NCBI GenBank assembly: GCA_016293915.1
Contig: JAEDCY010000015.1
Span: 1 to 62,377 of the forward strand
Source of the DNA: Treponema sp.
GTDB lineage: Bacteria; Spirochaetota; Spirochaetia; Treponematales; Treponemataceae
Direction of reading: 5' to 3'
Length of the DNA: 62,377 bases
Under the pieces are notes generated by a model. The model ran no database searches. It was not told the origin of the DNA and saw only the letters and a program-made list of their open reading frames with translations. Both the position numbers and the translations under genes were made by a program. Shown piece after piece: positions 16,899 to 26,049 of this stretch (its first letter is position 1; each line of letters starts with the position of its first letter).

Positions 16899-17666
16899 AT
16901 GGCTGTAAGATTTTTTTCCATTCCGGAGCTGGACCAGACTGGCGGCGTAAAAACTCTTTATACAAGTTCCTGTGATACTGCCTGGAATTTTGAAGATGCT
17001 CATGCCCGGGATAATTATCTGGATCTTGGCCAGCAGCTTGGAATTACGCCGCAAGACATGGTCAAGTCAAAACAGACTCATACTGATGTGGTAAAAATTG
17101 TGACCCGCGAAAACTGCGGCGACGGCATACTTCGTCCTTTAGATGAAAGCGAGCCTTACGACGGCCTTATCACAAATGAAAAAAATCTTTTGCTGTGCAC
17201 GGTGGAGGCAGACTGTGTTCCTGTATATTTTTACGACCCGGTAAAAAAAGTTATTGCCATGGTTCACAGCGGCTGGAAGGGAACAGTCAAAAAAATCTCG
17301 CAAGTCACAATTCAAAAAATGAAGAGTGCTTTTGGCTGCCAGCCTTCTAATTTGCTTGTTGCGATTGGGCCTCATATTTGCAAGGAATGTTACGAGGTTG
17401 GGCAGGATGTCTTTGAAGAATTCAATCACAGTTTTGCCCCAGCGGAAATGGAAAAAATCTTTGTCAGAAAAAATCAGGAAAAATATCTTTTGAATTTGGA
17501 AGAGGCTGTTAGGTTGACCTTACAGGAATGTGGGGTGACAGCAGCAAACATTTTTTCTGCCGGCGTCTGCACCCTTCATTCTCAAGTCGAAGGCTACAGT
17601 TTCTGTTCATATCGAAGAACAAAATCCAAAACAGAGCGCATGCTTACTGCCATCATGATGAAATAA
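16899..17666 (+). CDS. pgeF: Peptidoglycan editing factor / polyphenol oxidase-type protein
   Basis: A 255-residue member of the PgeF (YfiH, DUF152) family with the metal-site signatures KQTHTDVV, TVEADCVPVYFYD, VHSGWKGTV and a C-terminal CTLHSQVEGYSFCSYRR. Family members remove wrongly incorporated residues from cell wall precursors, or act on purine nucleosides. It starts 3 bp after the ECF stop, so it is probably co-transcribed with it. The ribosome site is weak (GAAGAAAA), which suggests translational coupling. Confidence 0.9.
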   Translation: MAVRFFSIPELDQTGGVKTLYTSSCDTAWNFEDAHARDNYLDLGQQLGITPQDMVKSKQTHTDVVKIVTRENCGDGILRPLDESEPYDGLITNEKNLLLCTVEADCVPVYFYDPVKKVIAMVHSGWKGTVKKISQVTIQKMKSAFGCQPSNLLVAIGPHICKECYEVGQDVFEEFNHSFAPAEMEKIFVRKNQEKYLLNLEEAVRLTLQECGVTAANIFSAGVCTLHSQVEGYSFCSYRRTKSKTERMLTAIMMK

Positions 17667-17687
17667 AACTTTCAGAAGAAGTCAGAT

Positions 17688-18110
17688 TTATTTTCTAAGA
17701 TTTTTTACTATATTAGCCAGTGATAAAAAATTACTGGCTTTTACCAGTGCCAGACCCTGACCTTCATCACCTAGCACCACCAGCTGATCGCCGGTGGAAA
17801 TCTCAAAAATTTTTCTGGCTTTTGCGGGGATTACAATCTGACCTTTATCACCAACAGTGACAAGGCCAAAAAGATGCTTTCCCTTTGGAGGGACGCCCAG
17901 TCCAAGATTATCTTCCGGCTCATAATTTGCCAGGTCGTCAAGAGAGACGCCGAAAATATCTGCCAGCTGTTTACATTTGTCCAGGTCGGGAATACTTTCG
18001 CCGGCCTCCCATTTAGCCACAGACTGGCGGGTAACACCTAGCTTTTCAGCAATGTCTTCCTGAGTCAGCTGTAAGACTTTTCGCATTTGAACAAGATTAT
18101 CTTTGAACAT
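17688..18110 (-). CDS. XRE-type regulator with C-terminal AbrB-like domain
   Basis: A 140-residue protein with an N-terminal helix-turn-helix (LTQEDIAEKLGVTRQSVAKWEAGESIPDL) and a C-terminal SpoVT/AbrB swapped-hairpin segment (VTVGDKGQIVIPAKARKIFEISTGDQLVVLGDEGQG). It combines two DNA-binding folds, as in many Firmicutes regulators. The ribosome site GGGAGA lies before the ATG. It is convergent with pgeF. Its targets are unknown; the acyltransferase gene upstream on the same strand is one candidate. Confidence 0.88.
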   Translation of the reverse strand: MFKDNLVQMRKVLQLTQEDIAEKLGVTRQSVAKWEAGESIPDLDKCKQLADIFGVSLDDLANYEPEDNLGLGVPPKGKHLFGLVTVGDKGQIVIPAKARKIFEISTGDQLVVLGDEGQGLALVKASNFLSLANIVKNLRK

Positions 18111-18155
18111 TAAGGTCTCCCTAAAAACGCTGCAGCATGCGGCTCAGTCCAAGCT

Positions 18156-19262
18156 TTAAGCGTGAGCAATCCTTGACTCGGCGTTTTTTTTTTTTTTGAT
18201 TCCCAGAACAGCCCATCTGAAAAATGGAATTCTCGAAATCACTTCATACAAAGCGTATCCGAAAACAAAGCCTGCGACAAGACTCAAAAGATAACTTATC
18301 GGAGCAGGAAAAAGACCTGGTTTTGCAAGGAAGAGGGCCACGCTTGAAATCCCCAGATAGTGGAAAATATAAAGTCCAAAGCTGTGACGGCTCATCCACT
18401 CTGTAAAGCCATTCGAGAAATCCCCAAAGCGGGCAAAGCCACTCAGCATGGCAAGCGAACCTATATAAGCACACAGAGAATAAAGGAAGCCCCGGTTGAT
18501 TGGCTTGTCAGCATAGTTCTGACCAAAATACAAAATCGTAAAAGTTACGCACAAAACAAGAGCAAGGGCAATCAGAGGAAGCGCAAGTTTTTTGATTTTC
18601 TCCATCACTTCATCATTTGAAAAAACGTAGTAGCCCAGCAGGAAAAAGACAAAGTAAAATGCGAAGCGATAAACTGAAACAATAGGTGTATTCAAAATTT
18701 GAGCTGCTCCCCAGATTAGAAAATAGAAGAGGGGAATCAGCCACAGTGGAGTTTTTGCTCCAGCCTGCAGTAATTTTCCTTTTTCGATTTTTCTGATTAT
18801 CACAAGGAGAAGACAGTAAATCCATAAAAGATGCATGTACCAGAGCACGCCGCTTCCCGACGCAACCATAATCATAAAAATTATTGGCCCAGGAACTCCT
18901 GCTTCCTTAAGGCCCACAAAGCCACCACTCAGAGACATGCTTACGTATCCCTGAATGAACTGGAAAAAGAAAAGTCCGATGGTCGAAGGAACCAGCAGCT
19001 TCAGGCTTCGTGATTTTATAAATTCTTTGTCAGTATGCTGATCAAGGCTCAGTCTTGCACTGATTCCCGAAACGATAAAGAGCAGCGGCATAATCCATGG
19101 GTAAACCAGATATTGAAAAGCATCATAATACTGAACCTTCATATTTGTGATTTGACCCAATCCACCCAGCACGCCTTCTGAGTTATACATATAAAAAACG
19201 TGATAGATTACAACAATTACAACCGTTACCCAGCGAATGTTGTCCAAGTAGTGTTTTCTCAT
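18156..19262 (-). CDS. Acyltransferase 3 family membrane protein
   Basis: About 368 residues with roughly ten membrane segments. The N-terminus RKHYLDNIRWVTVVIVVIYHVFYMY carries the family His of the first helix. Such enzymes O-acylate surface sugars or lipids. ATG at 19262 is preferred (AAGGTGG upstream). A run of 14 A residues in coding sense (T at 18184-18197) lies just before the C-terminal NAESRIAHA; slippage there would change only the last few residues. It is isolated from other envelope genes. Confidence 0.85.
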   Translation of the reverse strand: MRKHYLDNIRWVTVVIVVIYHVFYMYNSEGVLGGLGQITNMKVQYYDAFQYLVYPWIMPLLFIVSGISARLSLDQHTDKEFIKSRSLKLLVPSTIGLFFFQFIQGYVSMSLSGGFVGLKEAGVPGPIIFMIMVASGSGVLWYMHLLWIYCLLLVIIRKIEKGKLLQAGAKTPLWLIPLFYFLIWGAAQILNTPIVSVYRFAFYFVFFLLGYYVFSNDEVMEKIKKLALPLIALALVLCVTFTILYFGQNYADKPINRGFLYSLCAYIGSLAMLSGFARFGDFSNGFTEWMSRHSFGLYIFHYLGISSVALFLAKPGLFPAPISYLLSLVAGFVFGYALYEVISRIPFFRWAVLGIKKKKNAESRIAHA

Positions 19263-19408
19263 ACAATTACCACCTTTGCAATTAATATTAACATAATTGT
19301 ATTGTGAGTTCTGCGATAAGTCCACCAAGAATTATTAACATTTTGAAGTCTTTATGTTAGAAATGGTTGCGACAAGAGGGCTTTTCTATGTTATCATTGA
19401 ATTAATTT

Positions 19409-19712
19409 ATGATTCTTAATACCGGTCAGCGTACAGATATTCCGGCTTTTTTCCCAGAGTGGCTTGCAAACAGAATTAAGGAAGGTTTTGTCCTTGTAAG
19501 AAATCCTTAAACCCGAGCCTTGTTACTCGTTACGAAATTAATCCTCAGGTTGTGGATGCGATTGGCTTTTGCACAAAAAATCCTGAGCCCTTTTTTCCTT
19601 ATATGGGGCTGGTGAATGATTTTGGGCAGTTCTGGTACCTTACGATTATGCCCTATGAAAAGGATATTGAACCGGGCGTGCCGGATAAGTCAGAGGTTAT
19701 TGAAGCGTTTAA
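19409..19712 (+). pseudogene. DUF1848 family N-terminal remnant, frameshifted
   Basis: MILNTGQRTDIPAFFPEWLANRIKEGFVLVRNP is a clear DUF1848 start. It stops at TAA (19508-19510); the next frame resumes with NPSLVTRYEINPQVVDAIGFCTKNP and PYEKDIEPGVPDKSEVIEAFKYLS. Loss of one base after CCTTA explains the break. The family sequence then ends abruptly near 19712, where a different gene begins. Confidence 0.75.
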
Positions 19713-19926
19713 ATATTTGTCGCGCGCGGTTTGGGTCGAGGCTTGCGGCTGGGTTTTTGAAAACACAAAGTACGATACAATTTATTCTTACATGAAATAT
19801 ACAAATGTTGCTTCTTATTCGACGGCGCTTGCAAATGGTATGAAAAAAGTGAAAGAATATCCTGACCCGAAAAATGAAATTTCTTACGCCTATGCAATTA
19901 CCCGTAAGGAGTGGGAAGAGTTATAA
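19713..19926 (+). pseudogene. GNAT acetyltransferase C-terminal remnant fused to the DUF1848 remnant
   Basis: The segment VWVEACGWVFENTKYDTIYS and then YMKYTNVASYSTALANGMKKV with YAITRKEWEEL is typical of the C-terminal half of RimJ/RimL-type GNAT proteins (the N-x-x-S-x-x-x-A-x-x-x-G-M pattern). It continues the frame of the DUF1848 remnant, so the two fragments form one chimeric open frame. No N-terminal GNAT half is seen upstream. Confidence 0.65.
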
Positions 19927-20150
19927 AATCAGCATCACCTTAATTTTCTTTTTGACCTGGATCAGACCTTATTAAACTTTCATGCCTCGGAATATATTGC
20001 CTTAAAGATTATTGTGACTCAAAATGGTTTTGATTTTTCAGATCAGCTTATAAAGAAAACTTTTGTAAGCGAGGCAATGGCTTATTCAAAACCTGCAAAA
20101 GCTCTTGGCATGAAAACCGTCTGGATAAAACAGGGCTTTGCGCCCTGCAG
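19927..20150 (+). pseudogene. HAD-superfamily hydrolase remnant with internal deletion
   Basis: Directly after the GNAT stop, NFLFDLDQTLLNFHASEYIA is the start of a YjjG-like HAD enzyme with motif I DLDQT. After FSDQLIKKTF the sequence jumps to SKPAKALGMKTVWIKQGFA, which is the C-terminal part of such enzymes. The middle is missing and there is no start codon. The protein is not functional as it stands. Confidence 0.7.
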
Positions 20151-20215
20151 AAAAAGATTTTATAGTTATAGAAAAAAGGCTTTGTTCCGTGTTATCATAT
20201 TAGTAAGGAAAAAAA

Positions 20216-21175
20216 ATGAAAATATTAGTTATAAATAACATGCTTGAACAAAAGTATTTCGATCAGATAAAATCGGCAGCTGGCGAAGTTGGAGCACAAG
20301 TATTTTTTTATAAATCAGAAGCCGAAATCCCTAAATCTAATTTTGATGCAGATATCATCTACGGTTTTGCACCTTCAATTGTAAAAACAAGTAGAAGCTT
20401 GAAATGGCTATGCGTTCCATGGGCGGGAGTAGATTCTCTGATGACCCCTGATTATTTTGCAAACGAAGATTGTCTTCTTACAAACTCGGCCGGTGCTTAT
20501 GGGGTTTCTATTGCCGAACACATGATTGCAGTCTCCCTCGTGATGATGCGTCGCCTTGACCAGTTTATGGCCGAAACCCGAGAAGGCAAGTGGCTTTCTC
20601 CCCGCCCGCAAAAATCCATTAAGGATTGCCGTATTACAGTTTTGGGAACTGGAGACATTGGTACAACATTTGCCAGCCGTGCCCGTGCCTTTGAACCGGC
20701 TGCCATAGTAGGTGTTTGCCGCAGTGGAAAAAGCAGCTCAACAGTTTACGACAAAGTTCTTCCTGTAAGCGAGCTTGATTCCATCCTCTCGCAAACCGAC
20801 CTCCTCGCAATGAGTCTGCCTGCAACGGCGGAAACAAAAGGTATCCTTTCGCGAGAACGTTTCGCGCTCCTCCCGCAAGACGCCTATATCGTAAACGTAG
20901 GCCGTGGTTCTGCAATCGACGAAGATGCCCTTGCAGATAATCTTGAAAGCGGACACCTTGCCGGAGCCGCCCTGGATGTATTCCAGACCGAGCCCCTTCC
21001 TGCCGGTCACAGACTTTGGAAAACAAAAAATCTTTTAATCACTCCACATGTTGCCGGCAATATGACTCTTCCATATACAAAAGCTAAAAACGTTCAGATG
21101 TTCATAGAAGATCTGAAAAACTTTGTCCAGGGAAAAACTCTTCACTATCTTGTAGACAGAAAACTTGGATACTAG
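20216..21175 (+). CDS. D-isomer 2-hydroxyacid dehydrogenase family protein
   Basis: A 319-residue NAD(P)-dependent dehydrogenase with the Rossmann motif ITVLGTGDIGTTFASRARAF near residues 138-157, VNVGRGSAIDEDAL near 229 and ITPHVAGNM near 271 with the catalytic His. It resembles GhrA/GyaR-like reductases of 2-oxoacids; the substrate is unknown. Promoter GTGTTATCAT and AAGGA precede the ATG. It is the only intact gene in a run of gene remnants. Confidence 0.88.
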   Translation: MKILVINNMLEQKYFDQIKSAAGEVGAQVFFYKSEAEIPKSNFDADIIYGFAPSIVKTSRSLKWLCVPWAGVDSLMTPDYFANEDCLLTNSAGAYGVSIAEHMIAVSLVMMRRLDQFMAETREGKWLSPRPQKSIKDCRITVLGTGDIGTTFASRARAFEPAAIVGVCRSGKSSSTVYDKVLPVSELDSILSQTDLLAMSLPATAETKGILSRERFALLPQDAYIVNVGRGSAIDEDALADNLESGHLAGAALDVFQTEPLPAGHRLWKTKNLLITPHVAGNMTLPYTKAKNVQMFIEDLKNFVQGKTLHYLVDRKLGY

Positions 21176-21229
21176 AATAGATTTGAAATTACATTACGTC
21201 ACAATTACGATACTGAGGAAGATTTAATA

Positions 21230-21343
21230 ATGATTATTATACGTCAAGCTAAAAAAGAAGATTTCGAAGTTCTGGAAAGACTCTACAACGAACTCGAAGA
21301 GGATGCTGTTCTTTATCAACCGGATGCTTACAATAGAATGTGA
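21230..21343 (+). pseudogene. GNAT acetyltransferase N-terminal remnant
   Basis: The 37-codon frame begins MIIIRQAKKEDFEVLERLYN and ends YQPDAYNRM before TGA at 21341. The beginning is that of a GNAT protein, but the acetyl-CoA-binding part is absent. The sequence downstream is not GNAT-like, so this is a truncated gene. Confidence 0.6.
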
Positions 21344-21431
21344 CTTATAAGTATAAAATAAAATAAAAAAAAATAGTTCCCGTGTTAGTATAAAATATGG
21401 AACTTTTGGACGCATGTAATTCGAACTATGA

Positions 21432-21683
21432 AAAAACTTATTTAAGGAAGTAAAAGGGAAATCAGATTGTTATCGTTTCCGAATCAAACAAAAAAGATGT
21501 ATTCCCGGAGATGCAAATCTTTCTTTAGCACGTGCTCCTGAAAACGATTCAAAATTCATAAATAATTTTACCGGTGATATAAACACCTGGGCTCGAGATG
21601 GAATTACCTGTAAACACAAGGGTGGTGGCTCAACAATAGAACTCCGCACTTTTACGGGCGACATTACTGTAGGTGATCAATAA
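21432..21683 (+). pseudogene. Remnant of a beta-rich, DUF4097-like C-terminus
   Basis: An open frame without a start codon reads KNLFKEVKGKSD at its beginning and GGGSTIELRTFTGDITVGDQ at its end. The latter pattern is like the repeats of DUF4097 or adhesin-type beta-helical proteins. No ribosome site, start codon or signal sequence is present. Upstream, 21344-21431 is AT-rich with a GTGTTAGTATAAAAT promoter-like site. Confidence 0.4.
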
Positions 21684-21698
21684 AATTCTGCATTACCG

Positions 21699-23318
21699 CT
21701 ACAAGCTATAAAAGCCTGCACTCTTTCCTGCAACAAAAATCTTTTTGCCTTCAAGTTTGATTTTTCCGCCGAAGGTGTAAATGGCATTTTTAAGCAGGTC
21801 GGTAGAGTCTCCAGATGCACCACCAAGCTTTTTCAAATCACAAGGGAAGGACACTTCTTTTTCTGAAGGATTTATAATCACAAGGATTTTTTCGCCACTC
21901 TGATTTTTGCCCGTGCAACTTCTGACATAAGCCAGCGGGTATTCATTTTTCTTTGCGTAGATGAATTCAATTTCGCCCCGGCTTTGCAGTGCATCGTGTT
22001 CTTGCCGGATTTTTATCAGCTTTTGGATTTCGTGATAAAGTGATTTTTTATTTTGCTGCTGAGCCTGAACTGTCGGCCGCTTTGGTGAAGGATCAAGCGG
22101 AATATAAAGCTTCTCCGCCGGCGCTGAACTAAAGCCCGCGTTTGTAGAAGAATCCCACTGCATAGGCGAGCGGGAACCTGTTCTTCCATATCCGCCCTCA
22201 ACCGAAACAAGATTTTCAACATAATTCATGCCAATCTCATCACCGTAATAAATAAAAGGCGCCCCCGGCATAGAAAGCAAAAAGGCAAAGGCAAGTTTAA
22301 GGTTATCGCCCTTGATGTGACGGGCAAGCCTGTCCATATCGTGATTTCCGGACGGAATACAGATGAGCCCCATGTGTTTAGAATCCGCACGTGACTTCTC
22401 GTAGCTTTCCTTGTACTTCTCTACAAAGTCAAAAACGTCTCCTTTACCGCTGGCTGCAAAAAAAGGATTTTCGCAGCGGAACAAATCGTTGTAATGAGAT
22501 GGCCCAAAGTGCAAAAGAAAATCCATGTGAAAGCCGCCCTGCAAAGATTTGTCTGGTTCACCCCATTCCGAAACCATGGCAGCTTCTGGGAACTCTTTGT
22601 CTAAAAAGGCTCGCACATTCTGCCAGAGCCTTATTGTACCCTTGCCGTTTTCATCATGCTTTACAAGAGAGCCCGCCATATCTACGCGGAAACCGTCACA
22701 GCCCATCCCAAGCCAAAAGCGCATAATGTTTTTCAACTCTTCAAGTGTAGCTTTAGGACCTGGCGCGTCCATCGGCTGCTGCCATTTTTTTGCAGGGTCT
22801 GGTTTATAAAAGCCGTAATTCAAAGCTGGCTGATGAGAAAAAAAGTTTACAGCACAGGAACCGTCTCTGTCAGAAATTCCACGCAGGCTTGCCATACCAT
22901 CAGGCTCAATCCAGATAGAATCTGTCCAGACATAACGGTCGGTGTATTCATTTTTGCTGGCCTTCATAGATTCCTTAAACCACTTATGCTCGGTAGAAGT
23001 ATGACCCGGAACAAGGTCCAGCAGAATATGCATACCGCGCTTATGAACCTCAAGAAAAAGCCTTTTCAAATCTTCATTAGTTCCGTAGCGGGGAGCGGCG
23101 AGATAATAATCAGAAACATCATAACCCGCGTCGCCAAAAGGAGAAGCAAAACAGGGATTCATCCAGATTGCATTACAGCCAAGCTCTTTGATGTAATCAA
23201 GCTTTTGAATTATTCCATTAAAGTCACCGATTCCATCTCCGTTTGAGTCGCAGAAAGACTGAGGATAGATTTCATAAAAAATTGCATTATCAAGCCATTT
23301 AGGATTTTTGTTTGCCAT
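21699..23318 (-). CDS. GH13 alpha-glucosidase / alpha-amylase family enzyme
   Basis: The 539-residue protein shows the conserved GH13 regions in order: DAGYDVSDY, LLDLVPGHTS, GFRVDMAGSL (nucleophile Asp near 211), MVSEWGEP (acid/base Glu near 252) and PSGNHDMDR. The order and length fit an oligo-1,6-glucosidase or trehalose-6-phosphate-hydrolase-like subgroup. No signal peptide, so it acts on imported sugars in the cytoplasm. ATG at 23318 has GGAAG upstream; a TTG 15 nt earlier overlaps that site. The MFS carrier gene is divergent and may import its substrate. Confidence 0.92.
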   Translation of the reverse strand: MANKNPKWLDNAIFYEIYPQSFCDSNGDGIGDFNGIIQKLDYIKELGCNAIWMNPCFASPFGDAGYDVSDYYLAAPRYGTNEDLKRLFLEVHKRGMHILLDLVPGHTSTEHKWFKESMKASKNEYTDRYVWTDSIWIEPDGMASLRGISDRDGSCAVNFFSHQPALNYGFYKPDPAKKWQQPMDAPGPKATLEELKNIMRFWLGMGCDGFRVDMAGSLVKHDENGKGTIRLWQNVRAFLDKEFPEAAMVSEWGEPDKSLQGGFHMDFLLHFGPSHYNDLFRCENPFFAASGKGDVFDFVEKYKESYEKSRADSKHMGLICIPSGNHDMDRLARHIKGDNLKLAFAFLLSMPGAPFIYYGDEIGMNYVENLVSVEGGYGRTGSRSPMQWDSSTNAGFSSAPAEKLYIPLDPSPKRPTVQAQQQNKKSLYHEIQKLIKIRQEHDALQSRGEIEFIYAKKNEYPLAYVRSCTGKNQSGEKILVIINPSEKEVSFPCDLKKLGGASGDSTDLLKNAIYTFGGKIKLEGKKIFVAGKSAGFYSL

Positions 23319-23424
23319 ACTTTCTTCCGTCAATTATTAGATTTACATAATTCTAACTCATACTGTGCAATTTATAAAGATAAATGTAATAGAAAATAAA
23401 CCTCCTTCGTGTTAAGTTTTTAGT

Positions 23425-24624
23425 ATGACTGCAACAACAATACCAAACTACAAAAAAACTTTACGAGCCTGCTATTTGGGCTTTATAACTCAGGCAATTG
23501 CCGCAAACTTTGCTCCGCTCATTTTCTTAAAGCTTCATAATGATTATCAGATTCAGCTTGGCATGATTGCCCTTATTCCAACGGCCTTCTTTTTTACCCA
23601 GCTGATTGTTGATATTTTCTGTGCCAAGTTTGTTGATAAAATCGGCTACCGGGTTAGCATAGTTGCGTCGGAAATTTTTTCTGCGGTGGGTCTCGTTGCT
23701 CTGGCTTTTTTGCCGGAGCTTTTGTCATCTGCCTTTGCGGGCATTATGATTAGCGTTGTCCTTTACGCCATTGGAAGCGGGCTTATAGAAGTTCTCTGCT
23801 CTCCGATTGTAGAAGCCTGTCCTTTTGAAAACAAAGAAAAAACAATGAGTCTTCTTCACAGCTTTTACTGCTGGGGCTGGCTTGGCGTTACTGTAATTTC
23901 CAGTCTGCTTTTTACAATCTTTGGAATTGATAACTGGAAGTACGTTGCCTGCTTCTGGGCTCTGATTCCTCTTTACAATATTTACAACTTTGCAACTTGC
24001 CCTATTGAAAAGCTTGTTGATTCGGGCAAGGGTATGACTATCCTTCAACTTTTTAAGTCGCCACTTTTCTGGGTGGCTGTTGTGCTCATGGTTTGTTCGG
24101 GCGCAAGCGAGCTTTCTATGGCACAGTGGGCTTCGGCCTTTGTTGAGTCTGGACTTGGACTTTCTAAAACTGTCTGCGATCTTGCGGGACCTTGTCTTTT
24201 TGCTGTGACTATGGGAATCTGCCGTGTCTTCTATGGTAAGTTTGGTGATAAGGTTGAACTGACAAAATTTATGATTGGCTCGGGCGTGCTCTGTCTTGTC
24301 TGTTATATTATGGCGTCTTTGTCGCATAATGCGGTGGTGGCGCTTGCGGGCTGCGTGCTCTGCGGATTTTCTGTAGGTATTATGTGGCCGGGAACACTGA
24401 GCATTTCTTCAAAAAAGATTCCGACTGGAGGAACTGCAATGTTCGCCCTGCTTGCAATGGCCGGAGATCTTGGCGGCTCAATTGGTCCGAGTGCGGTTGG
24501 AATGATTTCTCAGAAGGCGGGAGATAATTTGCAACGGGGACTTTTCTTTGGTGGAATCTTCCCTGTGCTGCTGGTTGTTTTTCTTATCATTCTGAAGTTC
24601 ATGAAAGATAATGAGAAAGAATGA
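23425..24624 (+). CDS. MFS transporter, sugar-permease-like
   Basis: A 399-residue protein with about 12 hydrophobic segments. The N-terminal half has AKFVDKIGYRVSIVASEIFS, a typical MFS loop 2-3 motif. It is similar in layout to fucose/glucose-type permeases (FucP-like). Its promoter GTGTTAAGT lies a few bases before the ATG, so the leader is very short or absent. It is divergent from the GH13 gene, and the two may form a sugar uptake and hydrolysis pair. Confidence 0.85.
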   Translation: MTATTIPNYKKTLRACYLGFITQAIAANFAPLIFLKLHNDYQIQLGMIALIPTAFFFTQLIVDIFCAKFVDKIGYRVSIVASEIFSAVGLVALAFLPELLSSAFAGIMISVVLYAIGSGLIEVLCSPIVEACPFENKEKTMSLLHSFYCWGWLGVTVISSLLFTIFGIDNWKYVACFWALIPLYNIYNFATCPIEKLVDSGKGMTILQLFKSPLFWVAVVLMVCSGASELSMAQWASAFVESGLGLSKTVCDLAGPCLFAVTMGICRVFYGKFGDKVELTKFMIGSGVLCLVCYIMASLSHNAVVALAGCVLCGFSVGIMWPGTLSISSKKIPTGGTAMFALLAMAGDLGGSIGPSAVGMISQKAGDNLQRGLFFGGIFPVLLVVFLIILKFMKDNEKE

Positions 24625-24959
24625 AGGTGAAAAGAATTGATAAACCTGCTGCCTACCAGAATGTCAGCTGATGCAACATTACATAATTGACTAACTTGCA
24701 GTATTTTGTTATTTATTAATCATACTTAATATACCAGGAGGTTGAGATAAGATTTATGATTTTTATGACTAACGATTCGACCTCCGCTATTCACGTCTAG
24801 AAGCGGCACAAAACCGTAGAACCCGGGGATTTGCCCCGACTCTTTTCTTGTCCTGAAAGCGGAGCTGCATTGGATAAAGAGCTTCCGAAACTGTCATTCT
24901 GAACTTGTTTCAGAATCTGCTTGTGCTCTCTATTAACTCTAGCAATCAGGAAATTCAAA
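24625..24959. other. Intergenic stretch with promoter-like site, short ORF and repeats
   Basis: TTGACT (24687-24692), 17 bp and TATTTA (24710-24715) resemble a promoter. AGGAGG then precedes a 14-codon frame (24756-24800, MIFMTNDSTSAIHV). The remainder has a short GGGG/CCCC palindrome near 24822 and a dispersed palindrome copy at 24893-24917. The short frame may be a leader or the truncated start of a lost gene. Confidence 0.35.
24893..24917. repeat. Dispersed palindrome copy upstream of rsgA
   Basis: GTCATTCTGAACTTGTTTCA and five further bases form a 25-bp copy of the family also seen at 2706 and 59366, in the same orientation as those. It lies 43 bp before the rsgA start. Confidence 0.85.
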
Positions 24960-26045
24960 TTGAAAACAAATACACTAATTACTGCGCGCGTTTCCTGCGT
25001 GCAGAAGAATCTTTATACTCTGCTGCCTTGTGCAGAGGATGGCACTGTCTGCGTCGGGGGTGGCGCTGACGGTGATTGCAGCGGTGGCGGCATTTGCAAT
25101 AACGGCGAAGGTTGCCTTCCCGAAATGACCGGCAAACTTAAAGGAAAATTTTACAACCTTAAACTCGAGCCGCCAGTTGTGGGAGACTATGTAAAAGTAT
25201 TCACCAACGAATATGGCGACGCCTTGATTGATGAAGTGCTTCCCCGCAAAACTGTCTTCAAACGTCCTAACCGCAGCGGTCACTCCGAGGCCTATGTAAA
25301 AAATCTGTTAGAAGAGACTATCGTATCTAATTTCGATTACGTCTTTATTGTGACCTCTCTTAATCAGGATTACAGTGAAAACAGAATTGCGAGATACGTT
25401 TCTATTACGCTCAATACAGGAGCCAAGCCTGTGGTGATTTTGTCCAAGGCAGATTTGTGCGACGACGTGGAACTCAAGGTGGAAATCACAAAGGCGGTTT
25501 GCGATAAGGCTGATGTAATTGCAATCAGCTCGCTTACTGGTTATGGGCTCGAGCAGCTACAGACTTATTTGCAAAAGGATAAGACAATTGCGATTGTCGG
25601 CTCTTCGGGAGTGGGGAAGTCAACGCTGCTCAACACTCTGAACGGTACAGATTTGATGAAGGTACATGCAATCCGCGACGAGGATGGAAAAGGCCGGCAT
25701 ACTACAACTTACCGCCAGCTTTTCCGTCTGCAAAACGGCGTCTGGATTATGGACACTCCAGGCCTGCGAGAAATCGGCGTACTGGACATGGAAGAAGGAA
25801 TCGACGAAACTTTTTCTGATGTAGTTGCCCTTTTTGATCAGTGCAAGTTCAACGACTGTTCACACACAAGTGAGCCGGGTTGTGCCGTTCTAAAGGCGCT
25901 GGAGGACGGAACTCTGAGCCAAGAGCGATGGCAGACTTATCTTCAGCTTCACACCGAAAACGAATGGGGCAAAGCCAAGATGATGCAGATTGCAAAGTTC
26001 ACGCGTGAGTATCAGAAAAACAGATACAGCGGCTGGGATTTATAA
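24960..26045 (+). CDS. rsgA: Ribosome small subunit-dependent GTPase A
   Basis: The 361-residue protein has an N-terminal OB fold, then a circularly permuted GTPase: SKADL (G4) near residue 164, GSSGVGKST (G1) near 213, DTPG (G3) near 267, and a C-terminal zinc site CKFNDCSHTSEPGC. It helps 30S subunit maturation. TTG at 24960 is chosen because AGG lies 9 nt upstream; an earlier TTG at 24921 overlaps spacer sequence. The OB domain carries an unusual Cys- and Gly-rich insert (CVGGGADGDCSGGGICNNGE) at about residues 30-50. Confidence 0.92.
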   Translation: MKTNTLITARVSCVQKNLYTLLPCAEDGTVCVGGGADGDCSGGGICNNGEGCLPEMTGKLKGKFYNLKLEPPVVGDYVKVFTNEYGDALIDEVLPRKTVFKRPNRSGHSEAYVKNLLEETIVSNFDYVFIVTSLNQDYSENRIARYVSITLNTGAKPVVILSKADLCDDVELKVEITKAVCDKADVIAISSLTGYGLEQLQTYLQKDKTIAIVGSSGVGKSTLLNTLNGTDLMKVHAIRDEDGKGRHTTTYRQLFRLQNGVWIMDTPGLREIGVLDMEEGIDETFSDVVALFDQCKFNDCSHTSEPGCAVLKALEDGTLSQERWQTYLQLHTENEWGKAKMMQIAKFTREYQKNRYSGWDL

Positions 26046-26049
26046 CAGT

